A stretch of DNA of 64,000 bases from Capnocytophaga gingivalis ATCC 33624 (GTDB lineage Bacteria > Bacteroidota > Bacteroidia > Flavobacteriales > Flavobacteriaceae): assembly GCF_000174755.1 (NCBI RefSeq), contig NZ_ACLQ01000016.1, positions 1 to 64,000 of the forward strand, given 5' to 3'. The position numbers and the translations under genes were made by a program. Of this stretch, positions 25,865 to 34,483 are shown piece by piece. Below the pieces are notes generated by a model. That model worked only from the letters and a program-made list of their open reading frames with translations. It did not search any database and had not been told where the DNA came from. Numbering within the stretch: the first letter of the stretch is position 1; every line of letters starts with the position of its first letter.

Positions 25865-25930
25865 AGAATGAAGAGTGAAGAATGAAAAATAACTACCCCA
25901 ATCAGGGTGTCACTCTTCATTCTTCACTTT
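25857..25930. terminator. bidirectional terminator between convergent rlmN and lpxH
   Basis: AAAGTGAAGAATGAAGAGTGA pairs over 21 bp with its complement at 25910-25930, with a loop of about 31 nt. The stem is GTGAAGA-type repeat and codes for the last residues of both convergent genes. Confidence 0.7.
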
Positions 25931-26683
25931 CCCGACCAGCTGGCAGAACTCCCCATCGAATACGGCATAAGTATAGTAGTGTATCCAGTCTCCTGTATTG
26001 ATATAGGTAGCGCCGCCGCCGAGGTCTATGGTCATAGGCAGGTGGCGGTGGCCAAAGAGAAAGTAGTCATAGTGCTTACTCTGGAGCTTGCGGCGGCAGT
26101 ATTGCACAAGCCATTCCTTGTCTTCGCCAAGGAAATGCACATCCTCGTCTCCGGAGATAAGTTTGTTCTTCACCGAGAGATATTGCGCCAAGCGTACCCC
26201 AATATCGGGGTGTAGCCAGCGGAAGAGCCACTTACAAAAGGGGTTGGTGAAGACTTTTTTCATGCGCTTGTACCCCTTGTCCCCAGGGCCTAAGCCGTCG
26301 CCATGGCCTATGAGAAAGTGCTTGCCACGGCAGGTAAATTCTTGCGGACTGCGGTATACAGGGATATCCAATTCCTGCGGGAAGTAGTCATCCATCCACA
26401 GGTCGTGATTGCCTACAAAGAAGAAGATAGGCAGTCCACTATCGCGAAGCTCAGCGAGCTTGCCCAATACACGTACAAAACCGCGGGGTACCACCGTCTT
26501 GTACTCGAACCAAAAGTCAAAGAGGTCTCCTAAAAGAAACAGCGCCCCCGCATCGGTCTTGATAGTATCCAGCCAATGCACAAAGCGCGTCTCGCGCTCC
26601 CGACTCTCCTTATAGGTCGGTGCGCCTAAGTGATTATCCGAAGCAAAATACAGCTTCTTGCCTTCTGGTAAATTTATTTCCAT
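25910..26683 (-). CDS. lpxH: UDP-2,3-diacylglucosamine diphosphatase (LpxH-type)
   Basis: 257 residues from ATG 26683 (MEINLPEGKKLYFASDNHLG). The frame is open further upstream to 26830, but that part is not family-like. Metallophosphatase motifs are all present: SDNHLG (D-x-H), GDLFDFW, GNHDLW, GHGDG and GHRH. It hydrolyses UDP-2,3-diacylglucosamine to lipid X in lipid A synthesis at the inner membrane. The end VKNEE is encoded by the terminator repeat. Confidence 0.9.
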   Translation of the reverse strand: MEINLPEGKKLYFASDNHLGAPTYKESRERETRFVHWLDTIKTDAGALFLLGDLFDFWFEYKTVVPRGFVRVLGKLAELRDSGLPIFFFVGNHDLWMDDYFPQELDIPVYRSPQEFTCRGKHFLIGHGDGLGPGDKGYKRMKKVFTNPFCKWLFRWLHPDIGVRLAQYLSVKNKLISGDEDVHFLGEDKEWLVQYCRRKLQSKHYDYFLFGHRHLPMTIDLGGGATYINTGDWIHYYTYAVFDGEFCQLVGKVKNEE

Positions 26684-26835
26684 GTTTTCAGTGAGCGGTG
26701 AACAGTAAACAGTAGTCATTGATTTACAGTTAGTTTTTTCTGAAGTGAATAAAGCATTTTCCCCACTTGATCTATCAAGTACATCACATTTTGTATGTCT
26801 GATTCTTTCAAGTAATCTATTTTTACACAAAGTAA

Positions 26836-26869
26836 TAATATATGAAATTATTTCGACACCTCAATAAAT
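26836..26869. mobile_element. solitary end of the IS1595-type relic
   Basis: ATATATGAAATTATTT then ACACCTCAATAAA, matching the right end of the element at 27789-28147. Nothing else is seen between 26684 and 26910 apart from short CAGTGAN repeats. Confidence 0.5.
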
Positions 26870-26910
26870 AAATTCCTATTATTTACTTTGTAAAACTTCT
26901 ACTCTATAAA

Positions 26911-27164
26911 TTAACTTTCCCAGTCAATAGCAAGGATTTCCCCATTCAAGTCATACTTCACAGCAAGGATTTCATCAGTTTCCTCTGGGCGTATCATATA
27001 GTTGACAATTACCTCGCCTATTGATCTTTCACAAATGGTATACCACAGTTCAATAGTTCCTACCTTCATTTCTCATCGAAACCACACCTCTCACCGTGAT
27101 TTGAGCCTTTACAGAAAGCCCTATCACTAAACTGAATAATACAAATACTTTTTTTATTACTCAT
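26911..27164 (-). pseudogene. broken small secreted protein
   Basis: An ATG at 27164 begins MSNKK. After a one-base shift in a run of seven A the frame continues KKVFVLFSLVIGLSVKAQ, a signal peptide, then ITVRGVVSMRNEG. A second small frame from 27069 gives ELWYTICERSIGEVIVNYMI and RPEETDEILAVKYDLNGEIL to a stop at 26911. Together they look like one secreted protein of about 80 residues broken by indels. Family unknown. Confidence 0.5.
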
Positions 27165-27182
27165 TCTTTTTCTGAAAAAAAC

Positions 27183-27746
27183 CTATATACTAATAATTGG
27201 AGAATAAAAATCCTCCGTTGGGAAGAACTCCTTCTTTGTTTTCAAATCTTGGAGCTTAATGATATTTTTCTTGTCCTTATCTAAAAAAATCTTAAAAATT
27301 TCCTTTTCTTTCGTTTCATCATTTGTTAGTTCTACATTATCGCCAACAATTTTAACGGATTCAAAAATCGATGGATAATCCACAAAATCAGTATAATCCA
27401 TACGAGGGGTAAGGTTTTTATCCAATTTAGCTCCTTTTTCTACAGAGTAAATTATTTTCTGAGCAGAAATAGGTTGCTTTTTATAAGATCTTAATTCTTT
27501 AACCGACAGAAATTCAAGATTGATTTTATAAATCATCCTGTCTTCATTAGCGATAATAGAATCCTTTACTTCCATTCTCCATTGAAAAGCAAGCATCATA
27601 TTATCTTCAAAAATCCTTCGGTAAGGAGATTTTTGCACTTTTTGTTTGGTAATTTTTTCAGGTGGTGGAGGAATAGATTTTTTCTTCTTTTGTCCAAAAG
27701 CCACAAAGTGAGCTGCCACCATGACAATTAAAAGTAATTTTTTCAT
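27183..27746 (-). CDS. secreted hypothetical protein
   Basis: 187 residues with a signal peptide ending near HFVAFGQ (residue 19), then a lysine- and proline-rich stretch (KKKKSIPPPPEKITKQKVQK) and an alpha/beta body (MLAFQWRMEVKDSIIANEDR, LDKNLTPRMDYTDFVDYPSI). I do not recognise it. Its upstream 60 bp are nearly identical to those of the lipoprotein gene at 30467, so the two share a duplicated control region next to IS1595-type relics. Confidence 0.6.
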   Translation of the reverse strand: MKKLLLIVMVAAHFVAFGQKKKKSIPPPPEKITKQKVQKSPYRRIFEDNMMLAFQWRMEVKDSIIANEDRMIYKINLEFLSVKELRSYKKQPISAQKIIYSVEKGAKLDKNLTPRMDYTDFVDYPSIFESVKIVGDNVELTNDETKEKEIFKIFLDKDKKNIIKLQDLKTKKEFFPTEDFYSPIISI

Positions 27747-27788
27747 AAGTTAATCTAATTTAAATTCATACGAAAATCCTTCGTGGAT

Positions 27789-28147
27789 TAAATATTTATT
27801 GAGGTGTCTATTTAGCTACATACTAATTGACTTTGGGAAACGGGAGAACGTTCTACAATTCTTTTTATTAATTTGTTAAAGATAGTATCTTTATTTTGTG
27901 AGCGATTGATTCTAAAACTGTATTCCGCTAAATATCGGTCTATGTTAAATTCTGATACCCAAGAATATATACCTCGTAATTTGCGACAGCAATATCCATC
28001 TTCCCATTTTAAAGAAGCTAGCTATTCTTCGCAATCTAAGTCTGTTTTAAAGCGTTCAGTAACTCTAAGATATTTTTCCCCTTAAATAATTCCATAACAC
28101 ATTCATTTTCAGAGTGCAAATATATGAAATTATTTTAACACCTCAAT
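27789..28147 (-). mobile_element. IS1595/ISXO2-type deletion derivative, copy 1
   Basis: About 359 bp bounded by perfect 13-bp inverted repeats TTTATTGAGGTGT / ACACCTCAATAAA. The minus strand holds both ends of a transposase: zinc-ribbon-like ASLKWEDGYCCRKL and C-terminal FNIDRYLAEYSFRINRSQNK then IFNKLIKRIVERSP. The catalytic core between them is missing and the N-terminal part has frameshifts. This resembles a non-autonomous (MITE-like) derivative of an IS1595-family element. Confidence 0.65.
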
Positions 28148-28159
28148 AAAATTAATATC

Positions 28160-28300
28160 ATAGATTTCAGTAACACCATTGTTGATTATTTTTGCAATCC
28201 CATTCCATTTCCTCTCTATTAAATCTTTCCATCATTGTCTTACGGCTTCCGAGGCAAAACTTCGTGTGCAGCGGTTTGCTCATCAGCATTAGAAGCGCCA
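28160..28300 (-). pseudogene. second, shorter copy of the metzincin toxin fragment
   Basis: The minus strand encodes DEQTAAHEVL, the same as in the fragment at 29067-29291, but then diverges (PRKP and a stop) before the remaining zinc ligands. It begins 15 bp after the stop of the putative immunity gene at 28315. Probably a recombination scar. Confidence 0.45.
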
Positions 28301-28314
28301 ACTCAAAAATTATA

Positions 28315-29070
28315 TCACGGCTCTGTAAAGATATAATCAAATCCTTCATCCTCTTCACCAAACGCTGCTCTATATCTTTTTGCGTACTCTTGTTTTGAAA
28401 TCTGTTTTCCAGAAATTGCATCTATAAAATAATATAGATCACAATTTCTTTCTGAACAAACTATCAGATGATCCTTTTCTCTTTTTTGTTTTTCTTTTTT
28501 TGCTAATTCTATATATTTCTCTAAACATTTATCTTTTGGGTAACCATCTTTTATGATAGCCTCCCACATATTCATTTCTTCTACATAAAATATTTCAAAT
28601 CCAAAATAATTTGTTCCTCTAATATTAACAATTCTACCTTCTCCAGTTTTAAGGTTGATATGTCCTTTCTTTTCCAAGAATTGTAAAATATAAGGATATT
28701 TAATTTTCTTGAATTTCTTATCTTCATCTACAATTCTTTTAACGCCTTTTTTATTGTAATAAACAGATTTTCCGATAAGTACATTTTCTCCTATAAAATG
28801 CTTGATGCTTTTAATTTTTCCATTCGGATAATAATCTTTACGGCGTGTTATAAAAGAAGGGGAGGGCAAACTTTCCTCTATATATCCCCCTTCTTCTTTG
28901 TCAAAATATATATCATAAACTCTGCACCCTTCTTTCATATATATATCTCTCAATAATACCCCTCTTTTATATTTAAGCTCTTTAGCGAGCTTAAAATCAA
29001 ACGTTTCATTTTTAGGTTGTGCTATTACATAGGAAGCATACAAATATAGTAATACTAAAAATACTCTCAT
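28315..29070 (-). CDS. secreted protein, putative immunity to the adjacent metalloprotease toxin
   Basis: 251 residues with a signal peptide ending near YVIAQ (residue 18). A MORN-like stretch (YYPNGKIKSIKHFIGENVLI, GKSVYYNKKGVKRI) is in the middle and a lysine-rich helix and FGEEDEGFDYIFTEP close the protein. Its ATG overlaps the TGA of the metzincin fragment (ATGA at 29067-29070), the arrangement seen for toxin and immunity pairs. Periplasmic location would suit protection from a secreted protease. Function is inferred from context only. Confidence 0.55.
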   Translation of the reverse strand: MRVFLVLLYLYASYVIAQPKNETFDFKLAKELKYKRGVLLRDIYMKEGCRVYDIYFDKEEGGYIEESLPSPSFITRRKDYYPNGKIKSIKHFIGENVLIGKSVYYNKKGVKRIVDEDKKFKKIKYPYILQFLEKKGHINLKTGEGRIVNIRGTNYFGFEIFYVEEMNMWEAIIKDGYPKDKCLEKYIELAKKEKQKREKDHLIVCSERNCDLYYFIDAISGKQISKQEYAKRYRAAFGEEDEGFDYIFTEP

Positions 29071-29291
29071 AATTGCTCATTAATTATTCTATTTAATATT
29101 TCTTTTATTGCGGGGTTTATTAATTTCCATTGCCATTGATAGAGAGCAACTCCTTTGTTTAGATAATCCATCACATTATCTGTTTGTTGCCCTTCATAAA
29201 TAAAGTCATCACTATTCTTTTCAAAAGTATGATCTAACCCAATACTGTGCAAAACTTCGTGTGCAGCAGTTTGCTCACGAGCGTTTAACAA
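29067..29291 (-). pseudogene. metzincin-type metalloprotease toxin fragment
   Basis: 74 residues containing AAHEVLHSIGLDHTF, an exact HExxHxxGxxH zinc-binding signature, and later NVMDYLN, which fits the Met-turn that metzincins place after the third His. Everything upstream of the zinc helix is missing, and the frame is joined to a TssE-like fragment. It was probably the C-terminal tip of a secreted effector. It ends RIINEQL. Confidence 0.6.
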
Positions 29292-29476
29292 GCAAAAAGA
29301 GTACTTATTCCTATCCCTGCGCCAAAGCCTTCATCAAATTTGCATTCTCCCCAAGCTGTGGTAGCCAGTAGGAAGAGTTGCTGGTCAATGGAGGTCTCTA
29401 AGGTGGTCTTGGCAAGGTCGCGCTTCTCTATCAACGCCTTGAAGTCTATGGGGGTTTTGTAGTAAGTGCCTTTCAT
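29285..29476 (-). pseudogene. TssE/gp25-like T6SS baseplate fragment
   Basis: 63 residues: YYKTPIDFKALIEKRDLAKT, LETSIDQQLFLLATTAWGEC and FDEGFGAG match the N-terminal half of Bacteroidota TssE (gp25-like) proteins. The frame then ends in GISTLFAC instead of the expected IW core. The ATG follows directly on the stop of the lipoprotein gene, so the operon structure is kept. No other T6SS gene is in the window. Confidence 0.55.
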
Positions 29477-30454
29477 TTATCTTATAACTTCTAATTCTTT
29501 TTTACCTTTTGGGCGATATAAATATATAGGGAAAATTCTTACTTTTTTTCTATTTTCCTCTTCATATCTTCCTACTAGTACAGGCTCTCCTTTACAACGA
29601 GGACATTTCATTGCTGTAAATAATAATGTGACTACTCTATCTTCACAATAATAAACCAACTCTTCATTATCAATTGAAGTCATATTAAAATTCTGTAGAG
29701 TTCCATCAAATGCAGCTGTATAAAATTTTGCAATATCCTTACTTTCTTTTTCATTAATAAATAAAGCTTGAGCTACTTCTTTTTCTTTATATAAAATACT
29801 CTCTTCAAATTTATTTTCTTCTTTATTGATAATCATATTTCTAAGTTCATTAAACTTGTTTAGAACTTCTTTTTTTAGATTTAAGCTATCAGATAAATCA
29901 AATTTTTCTCCATCTTGCCATCCTTTTAATTGATATGGGACATTAGCCTGAAATGTTCCACAATATTCTACATAAGGTTTTCCCATATCTACAAATATAT
30001 TTTTTCCTGTTTCTTTTTCTTTTTTTAGTGGAACTTCGAAATCTATCACAGGTGTAGAAATCTTTTCAATATCTCCATTATCTTTAAAACGAATAGCTTG
30101 TATTTTTAATTGGACTCTTGCCCCTCCTTCTATCATTTTTTGTGGAATTCCATTGATGTGTATAGGAAAAATTCTAATTTTCCAAGATTGTAAACCACTC
30201 TTTAAAATTGCTGTATTTATGGGGACACTTGCGCTTAAGGCACCATTTCCCAATCCATAATATCTCTCAATAGGGAAGCCATTAATTAGTATTTCAAAAT
30301 TACAACCTCCTATAAAATACTCTGCTTGATAACTAATAGCTTGCTCATGATATTTAACTTCTTTATATAAATTTGCTATTTTTTCCATTTTTATTCTTTC
30401 TTTACAACTTAAAAATGTTAAAATAATTATAGCTAATAAATATACTTTTTTCAT
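29477..30454 (-). CDS. lipoprotein, paralogue of the next gene
   Basis: 325 residues with lipobox LTFLSC (Cys 17). The central part predicts a beta-sandwich (FEILINGFPIERYYGLGNGA, WKIRIFPIHINGIPQKMIEG), followed by VPYQLKGWQDGEKFDLSDSL, a helical region, and IFPIYLYRPKGKKELEVIR at the end. MKCPRCKGEP near 285 resembles a metal-binding knuckle. It is homologous to the adjacent 30467-31393 product. It directly precedes the TssE-like fragment; a link to a lost T6SS locus is inferred from this. Confidence 0.65.
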   Translation of the reverse strand: MKKVYLLAIIILTFLSCKERIKMEKIANLYKEVKYHEQAISYQAEYFIGGCNFEILINGFPIERYYGLGNGALSASVPINTAILKSGLQSWKIRIFPIHINGIPQKMIEGGARVQLKIQAIRFKDNGDIEKISTPVIDFEVPLKKEKETGKNIFVDMGKPYVEYCGTFQANVPYQLKGWQDGEKFDLSDSLNLKKEVLNKFNELRNMIINKEENKFEESILYKEKEVAQALFINEKESKDIAKFYTAAFDGTLQNFNMTSIDNEELVYYCEDRVVTLLFTAMKCPRCKGEPVLVGRYEEENRKKVRIFPIYLYRPKGKKELEVIR

Positions 30455-30466
30455 AAATTAGATACT

Positions 30467-31393
30467 TTACCTACGTATAATTACAAATTCATCACTACCT
30501 TGGGGTAAATATAATAAAATAGGGTAGGGAGCTGCTCCATAAGTTGTTCCTTTACTTATTAAAGGACTCCAACCTTTTATATCTAATGGAGAGTAATTAT
30601 TAAATTCTTTAGTATGTGTTTTTCTCTCCAAAGTTACTAACTTCCCTTCTGCATAAAGTTTTAACTCATAATCCTCCAAGGGTATCATTGTTCCTTTACT
30701 ATATTCTTCTACATCTTCCTTTATTTCCTCTAAATCTTTTTCTATTCGTTTTTCTGAAAGATAATCAAAAATACAAACCTCATCAAATCTTTTTTGAATC
30801 AGTTTCATCCACTCTTCTGAATTCCCGTCATTAAGTATCTTTCTGATCTTTTGATGAAATGCTACCACCTTTTTCTCTAATTTATCCTTATCCCATTTAC
30901 GAAGGTCTTGCCCCTTACTCCAACCTTCTAATTCATAAGGCAATTCTGTAAGCTCTACATCCCATTCTTGCTCAAAGTAAGGTACATCCTCCTTAGGGGC
31001 TACAATAGGCAAAGGAATACTATTGTAGTTTAATATCTCATTGGTCTCTTTATTGCGTATATAACTATCAAATGATATATTCGAATTTTTAATATCCTTA
31101 GATACTATTAGTTTTTCTCCAGCTTTAAAGGCTGGAAATATCCTCAATTTTACCTTATATTTCCCATTTTTTAATATATATGGGTTCATATCTACTCCAC
31201 TATTTGCACCTACATAATCACAATCTGCTTTTATATCATTGATATAAAGTTCGTAAGGTACGCGCATTGACAAAGAAATGCCATAAGTTATTTGTTTTTC
31301 CAAGGGTATTTGTTGTATTTTCATTTCCCCTGTATTTTGTGCATTATGACAATTAAACAGTAAGATAGCCAATGTCAAGATTATATTTTTCAT
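30467..31393 (-). CDS. secreted/lipoprotein paralogue
   Basis: 308 residues with an N-terminal export signal (possible lipobox ILLFNC). Shared blocks with its neighbour are PYELEGWSKGQDLRKW, a following helix, and PILLYLPQGSDEFVIIRR at the end. The gene pair is AT-rich and lies between IS1595-type relics. The 60 bp upstream match those before 27746. Function unknown. Confidence 0.65.
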   Translation of the reverse strand: MKNIILTLAILLFNCHNAQNTGEMKIQQIPLEKQITYGISLSMRVPYELYINDIKADCDYVGANSGVDMNPYILKNGKYKVKLRIFPAFKAGEKLIVSKDIKNSNISFDSYIRNKETNEILNYNSIPLPIVAPKEDVPYFEQEWDVELTELPYELEGWSKGQDLRKWDKDKLEKKVVAFHQKIRKILNDGNSEEWMKLIQKRFDEVCIFDYLSEKRIEKDLEEIKEDVEEYSKGTMIPLEDYELKLYAEGKLVTLERKTHTKEFNNYSPLDIKGWSPLISKGTTYGAAPYPILLYLPQGSDEFVIIRR

Positions 31394-31435
31394 AAACTAA
31401 TCTAATTTAAATTCATACGAAAATCCTTCGTGGAT

Positions 31436-31790
31436 TAAATATTTATTAAGATGTCTATTTAGCTACATACTAATTGACTTTGGGAAACGGGAGAACGTTC
31501 TACAATTCTTTTCATTAATTTGTTAAAGATAGTATCTTTGCTCTGTCAACGATTAATTCTAAAACTGTATTCCGCTAAATATCGGTCTATGTTAAATTCT
31601 GATACCCAAGAATATATACCTCGTAATTTGCGACAGCAATATCCATCTTCCCACTTTAAAGAAGCTAAGTATTATTCGCAATCTAAGTCTGTTTTAAAGC
31701 CTTCAGTAACTCTAAGATATTTTTCCCCTTGAATAATTCCATAATACATTCATTTTCAGAGTGTAAATATATGAAATTACTTTGCCTGCT
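31436..31790 (-). mobile_element. IS1595/ISXO2-type deletion derivative, copy 2
   Basis: Nearly identical to 27789-28147 over about 330 bp, with the same internally deleted transposase. The inverted repeats are eroded (TTTATTAAGATGT at the left end, GCCTGCTCAATTTA at the right). The duplication extends beyond the element into the upstream region of the adjacent lipoprotein gene. Confidence 0.65.
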
Positions 31791-31801
31791 CAATTTAGTT
31801 A

Positions 31802-33049
31802 TTATATTCGTTCATCTATATCTGACCTCTGCTCACTGACCTCTGACCCCTGCTCACTGTTCACTGACCCCTGCTCACTGACCTCTGACCCCTGCTCACT
31901 CTTCACTTTTCTCTCATCACTCTTCACTCCATGGGAGCTTACCGAGAGCACGATTCCCAGCGCCATACAGGTCATCCAGATGGAGGTACCCCCTGTGGTG
32001 AAAAACGGCAAGTTCTGCCCTGTTACTGGCAAAAGACCTACGGAAACGCCCATATTGACAAACCCTTGGAAGACAATCGGGATTCCCACCCCTAAGACCA
32101 ACAATTTACCGAAAATAGTGGTGGCTTTCATCGAGATGACCACAAAGCGCACCAGCATAATGATAAAAAGCAGTATCAGGGCAGAGCCCCCCAATAGTCC
32201 ATATTCCTCGACCACTATAGCAAAGATAAAATCCGACGAACCCTGAGGCAAGAGGTTCTTCATCACGCTCTTTCCTGCTCCTTGCCCCCAGAATCCACCC
32301 GAGACAATCGCCATCTTGGCACGCTCCGACTGGTAGTTCTCTTCCTTGTCCTTGCTCATAAAGGTCTCTATTCGGTTCTTCCACGTGTCCACACGATGCG
32401 GAAAAGCATCCGGAAAGGCTTTTACAACCAACATGAACAAGGCAAAGAGCAACACTGCCAGTATACTACTGCCCAGTATGTACTTAATCGGGTAGCGCCC
32501 TATATAGAGCACCATCAGCACCATGGCGTACATCATCGCCCCTGTGGAGAGGTTTGGCAGGGTAACCATCGCCAGGGTAATCCCTACAGGCAGCCATAAG
32601 GGCAATATACTTTCGACGAAGCTATACTTGGTCTCATACACCTCGGCCAAGTACGAGGCTACATACATCAGTAGGATAATCATAGCAAAAGCCGATGGCT
32701 GAAAGGAAATCCCCATGATGTAGATCCAGCGGCTGGCATTAGCCCCCTCTATGGTGCTTCCCTTGAGCAAGGCAAAGAAAAGCAATATCCACGAAAGCAG
32801 TAGCCCCAGTCGCGCCAATGGGCGAAAATAACGATACGGAAACCTATGGATTAGGTAGATGATCAGAAGCCCCGCCGCGATCAACCCCACATGCCTTATC
32901 AGGTATCCACGTGTGGAGATACCTGTCCTTTCCAAATACACCAAGTTGCTGCTCGAGCTATACACTGGCAGAAAGGAAAGCAGGGCAAAGAAGAGGATGA
33001 CTCCCCAAAGGGAAATATCCCCCTTGAGATAGCGTCTGAAGCGTTCCAT
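31802..33049 (-). CDS. ftsW: lipid II polymerase/division protein FtsW (RodA-FtsW SEDS family)
   Basis: 415 residues with about ten membrane segments. SEDS features include SFQPSAFAMIILLMYVASYL, QSERAKMAIVSGGFWGQGAG, the FVNMGVSVGLLPVTGQNLPF region and GGTSIWMTCMALGIVLSV. It makes glycan strands with FtsI at the septum. The last roughly 40 residues (VKSDERKVKSEQGSEVSEQ, then GSVNSEQGSEVSEQRS) are hydrophilic and encoded entirely by heptamer repeats, so the natural end was probably near SVSSHG. It is last in the dcw cluster here; murG does not follow. Confidence 0.93.
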   Translation of the reverse strand: MERFRRYLKGDISLWGVILFFALLSFLPVYSSSSNLVYLERTGISTRGYLIRHVGLIAAGLLIIYLIHRFPYRYFRPLARLGLLLSWILLFFALLKGSTIEGANASRWIYIMGISFQPSAFAMIILLMYVASYLAEVYETKYSFVESILPLWLPVGITLAMVTLPNLSTGAMMYAMVLMVLYIGRYPIKYILGSSILAVLLFALFMLVVKAFPDAFPHRVDTWKNRIETFMSKDKEENYQSERAKMAIVSGGFWGQGAGKSVMKNLLPQGSSDFIFAIVVEEYGLLGGSALILLFIIMLVRFVVISMKATTIFGKLLVLGVGIPIVFQGFVNMGVSVGLLPVTGQNLPFFTTGGTSIWMTCMALGIVLSVSSHGVKSDERKVKSEQGSEVSEQGSVNSEQGSEVSEQRSDIDERI

Positions 33050-33060
33050 AGGATTGTTTT

Positions 33061-34395
33061 TTATAGCATATTTACATAATGCTTGAACTGGTTGCCTCTG
33101 TCCTCATAGCTTTGGAAAAGGTCAAAGCTGGCACAGGCGGGAGAAAGCAATACAGTGTCACCTTCTTGAGAGAGTCCACGACCTACCTGTACGGCATCCT
33201 CCATGGAGTGAGTCTCTATGATGGTAGGAACGATGCTTTGGAAAGTCTGAATAATCTTCTGGTTATCAAGACCTAAGCACACAATCGCTTTTACTTTCTT
33301 GCTTACATACGGAATCAGTGGTGTATAGTCATTTCCTTTGTCCTGACCCCCAACAATCCACACAAGTCCTTCCTCCATGGAGTCCAAGGCATAGTATACG
33401 GAATTGACATTGGTAGCCTTGGAGTCATTGATATATCTGACCCCCTCTACCTCACGGACAAATTCCAAGCGGTGGGGTACTCCCTGAAAGGTCATCAGGC
33501 TGTTGCGAATGTTCTCGTTGCGTACATTCAATAATTTGGCAACCATGGTAGCTCCCATGGCATTCTTTAGATTGTGTTTTCCTTTAATTGTCAAATCTTT
33601 AGTGGACATCTCGAATATATTTTGGTTAACATTTACATACATATTTTTCTCATCAAGGCTCCAAGCGCCTCTCTCGAAAGTTTTTTCCAAGGAGAAGGGC
33701 AAAAGTTGTGCTTTTACTTGGCCTTTACCAATCTCCTGGGCGGTGACGGGATCATCTGCATCATAGATGAGAAAATCAGCCGCTTGCTGGAACTCGGTGA
33801 TGCGCATCTTGGCATCTATATAGTTCTGAAATTCATAGTTATACCTGTCCAAATGGTCAGGGGTGATATTGAGCAATAGGGCTATATGTGGGTGGAAAGA
33901 GGTAATATCGTCCAGCTGAAAACTACTGATTTCCAATACATAATATTCCTTAGGCTCTTGAGCTACCAAGCGGGCAAAGCTGTAGCCTATATTCCCTCCT
34001 ACTGCCACCGAGAGGCCTGCCTCTTTGAGCAGGTGGTATACCAAGGTGGTCGTGGTGGTCTTACCATTGCTACCTGTGATAGCGATAATCTTCGCATCGG
34101 TATAGCGAGAGGCAAATTCTATCTCGGAGATAATCTCAATACCTTTTGCCTTGGCTTGCTGTACGATAGGCACTTTATGAGGAATCCCAGGGCTTTTGAT
34201 AATGCAATCGGCAGAGAGGATTTCGCTTTCGGTATGTTGGCCTTCCTCCCAGCGAATGCCCTTGGCATCCAGCTCCTTCTTGTATACCTCCTTCAGGGGT
34301 GATTTGTCTGAGAGAAACACCTCCCAGCCTTTTTGTTTTCCGAGAACGGCAGCCCCTGTGCCACTCTCTCCGCCTCCAAGTATAACTAATTTCAT
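33061..34395 (-). CDS. murD: UDP-N-acetylmuramoylalanine-D-glutamate ligase
   Basis: 444 residues. N-terminal Rossmann motif VILGGGESGTGAAVL, P-loop ITGSNGKTTTTTL near 110, LLLNITPDHLDRY with catalytic His, RLEFVREVEGVRYINDSKAT, and C-terminal VLLSPACASFDLFQSYEDRG. It adds D-Glu to UDP-MurNAc-L-Ala in the cytosol. It lies 12 bp before ftsW, so co-transcription is likely. Confidence 0.96.
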   Translation of the reverse strand: MKLVILGGGESGTGAAVLGKQKGWEVFLSDKSPLKEVYKKELDAKGIRWEEGQHTESEILSADCIIKSPGIPHKVPIVQQAKAKGIEIISEIEFASRYTDAKIIAITGSNGKTTTTTLVYHLLKEAGLSVAVGGNIGYSFARLVAQEPKEYYVLEISSFQLDDITSFHPHIALLLNITPDHLDRYNYEFQNYIDAKMRITEFQQAADFLIYDADDPVTAQEIGKGQVKAQLLPFSLEKTFERGAWSLDEKNMYVNVNQNIFEMSTKDLTIKGKHNLKNAMGATMVAKLLNVRNENIRNSLMTFQGVPHRLEFVREVEGVRYINDSKATNVNSVYYALDSMEEGLVWIVGGQDKGNDYTPLIPYVSKKVKAIVCLGLDNQKIIQTFQSIVPTIIETHSMEDAVQVGRGLSQEGDTVLLSPACASFDLFQSYEDRGNQFKHYVNML

Positions 34396-34483
34396 GCTAA
34401 GGGTTTAGATATTTAGGGTTATAGGGTTATAGAATTTAAGGGTTTTACTCTTTACTCATTAATCATTGATCATTGATCATTGT

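Noticed and set aside
27873-28085. Plus-strand 70-residue frame and its copy at 31520-31732
   Set aside because: They are antisense to the IS1595-type transposase remnant; the minus-strand reading matches the transposase.
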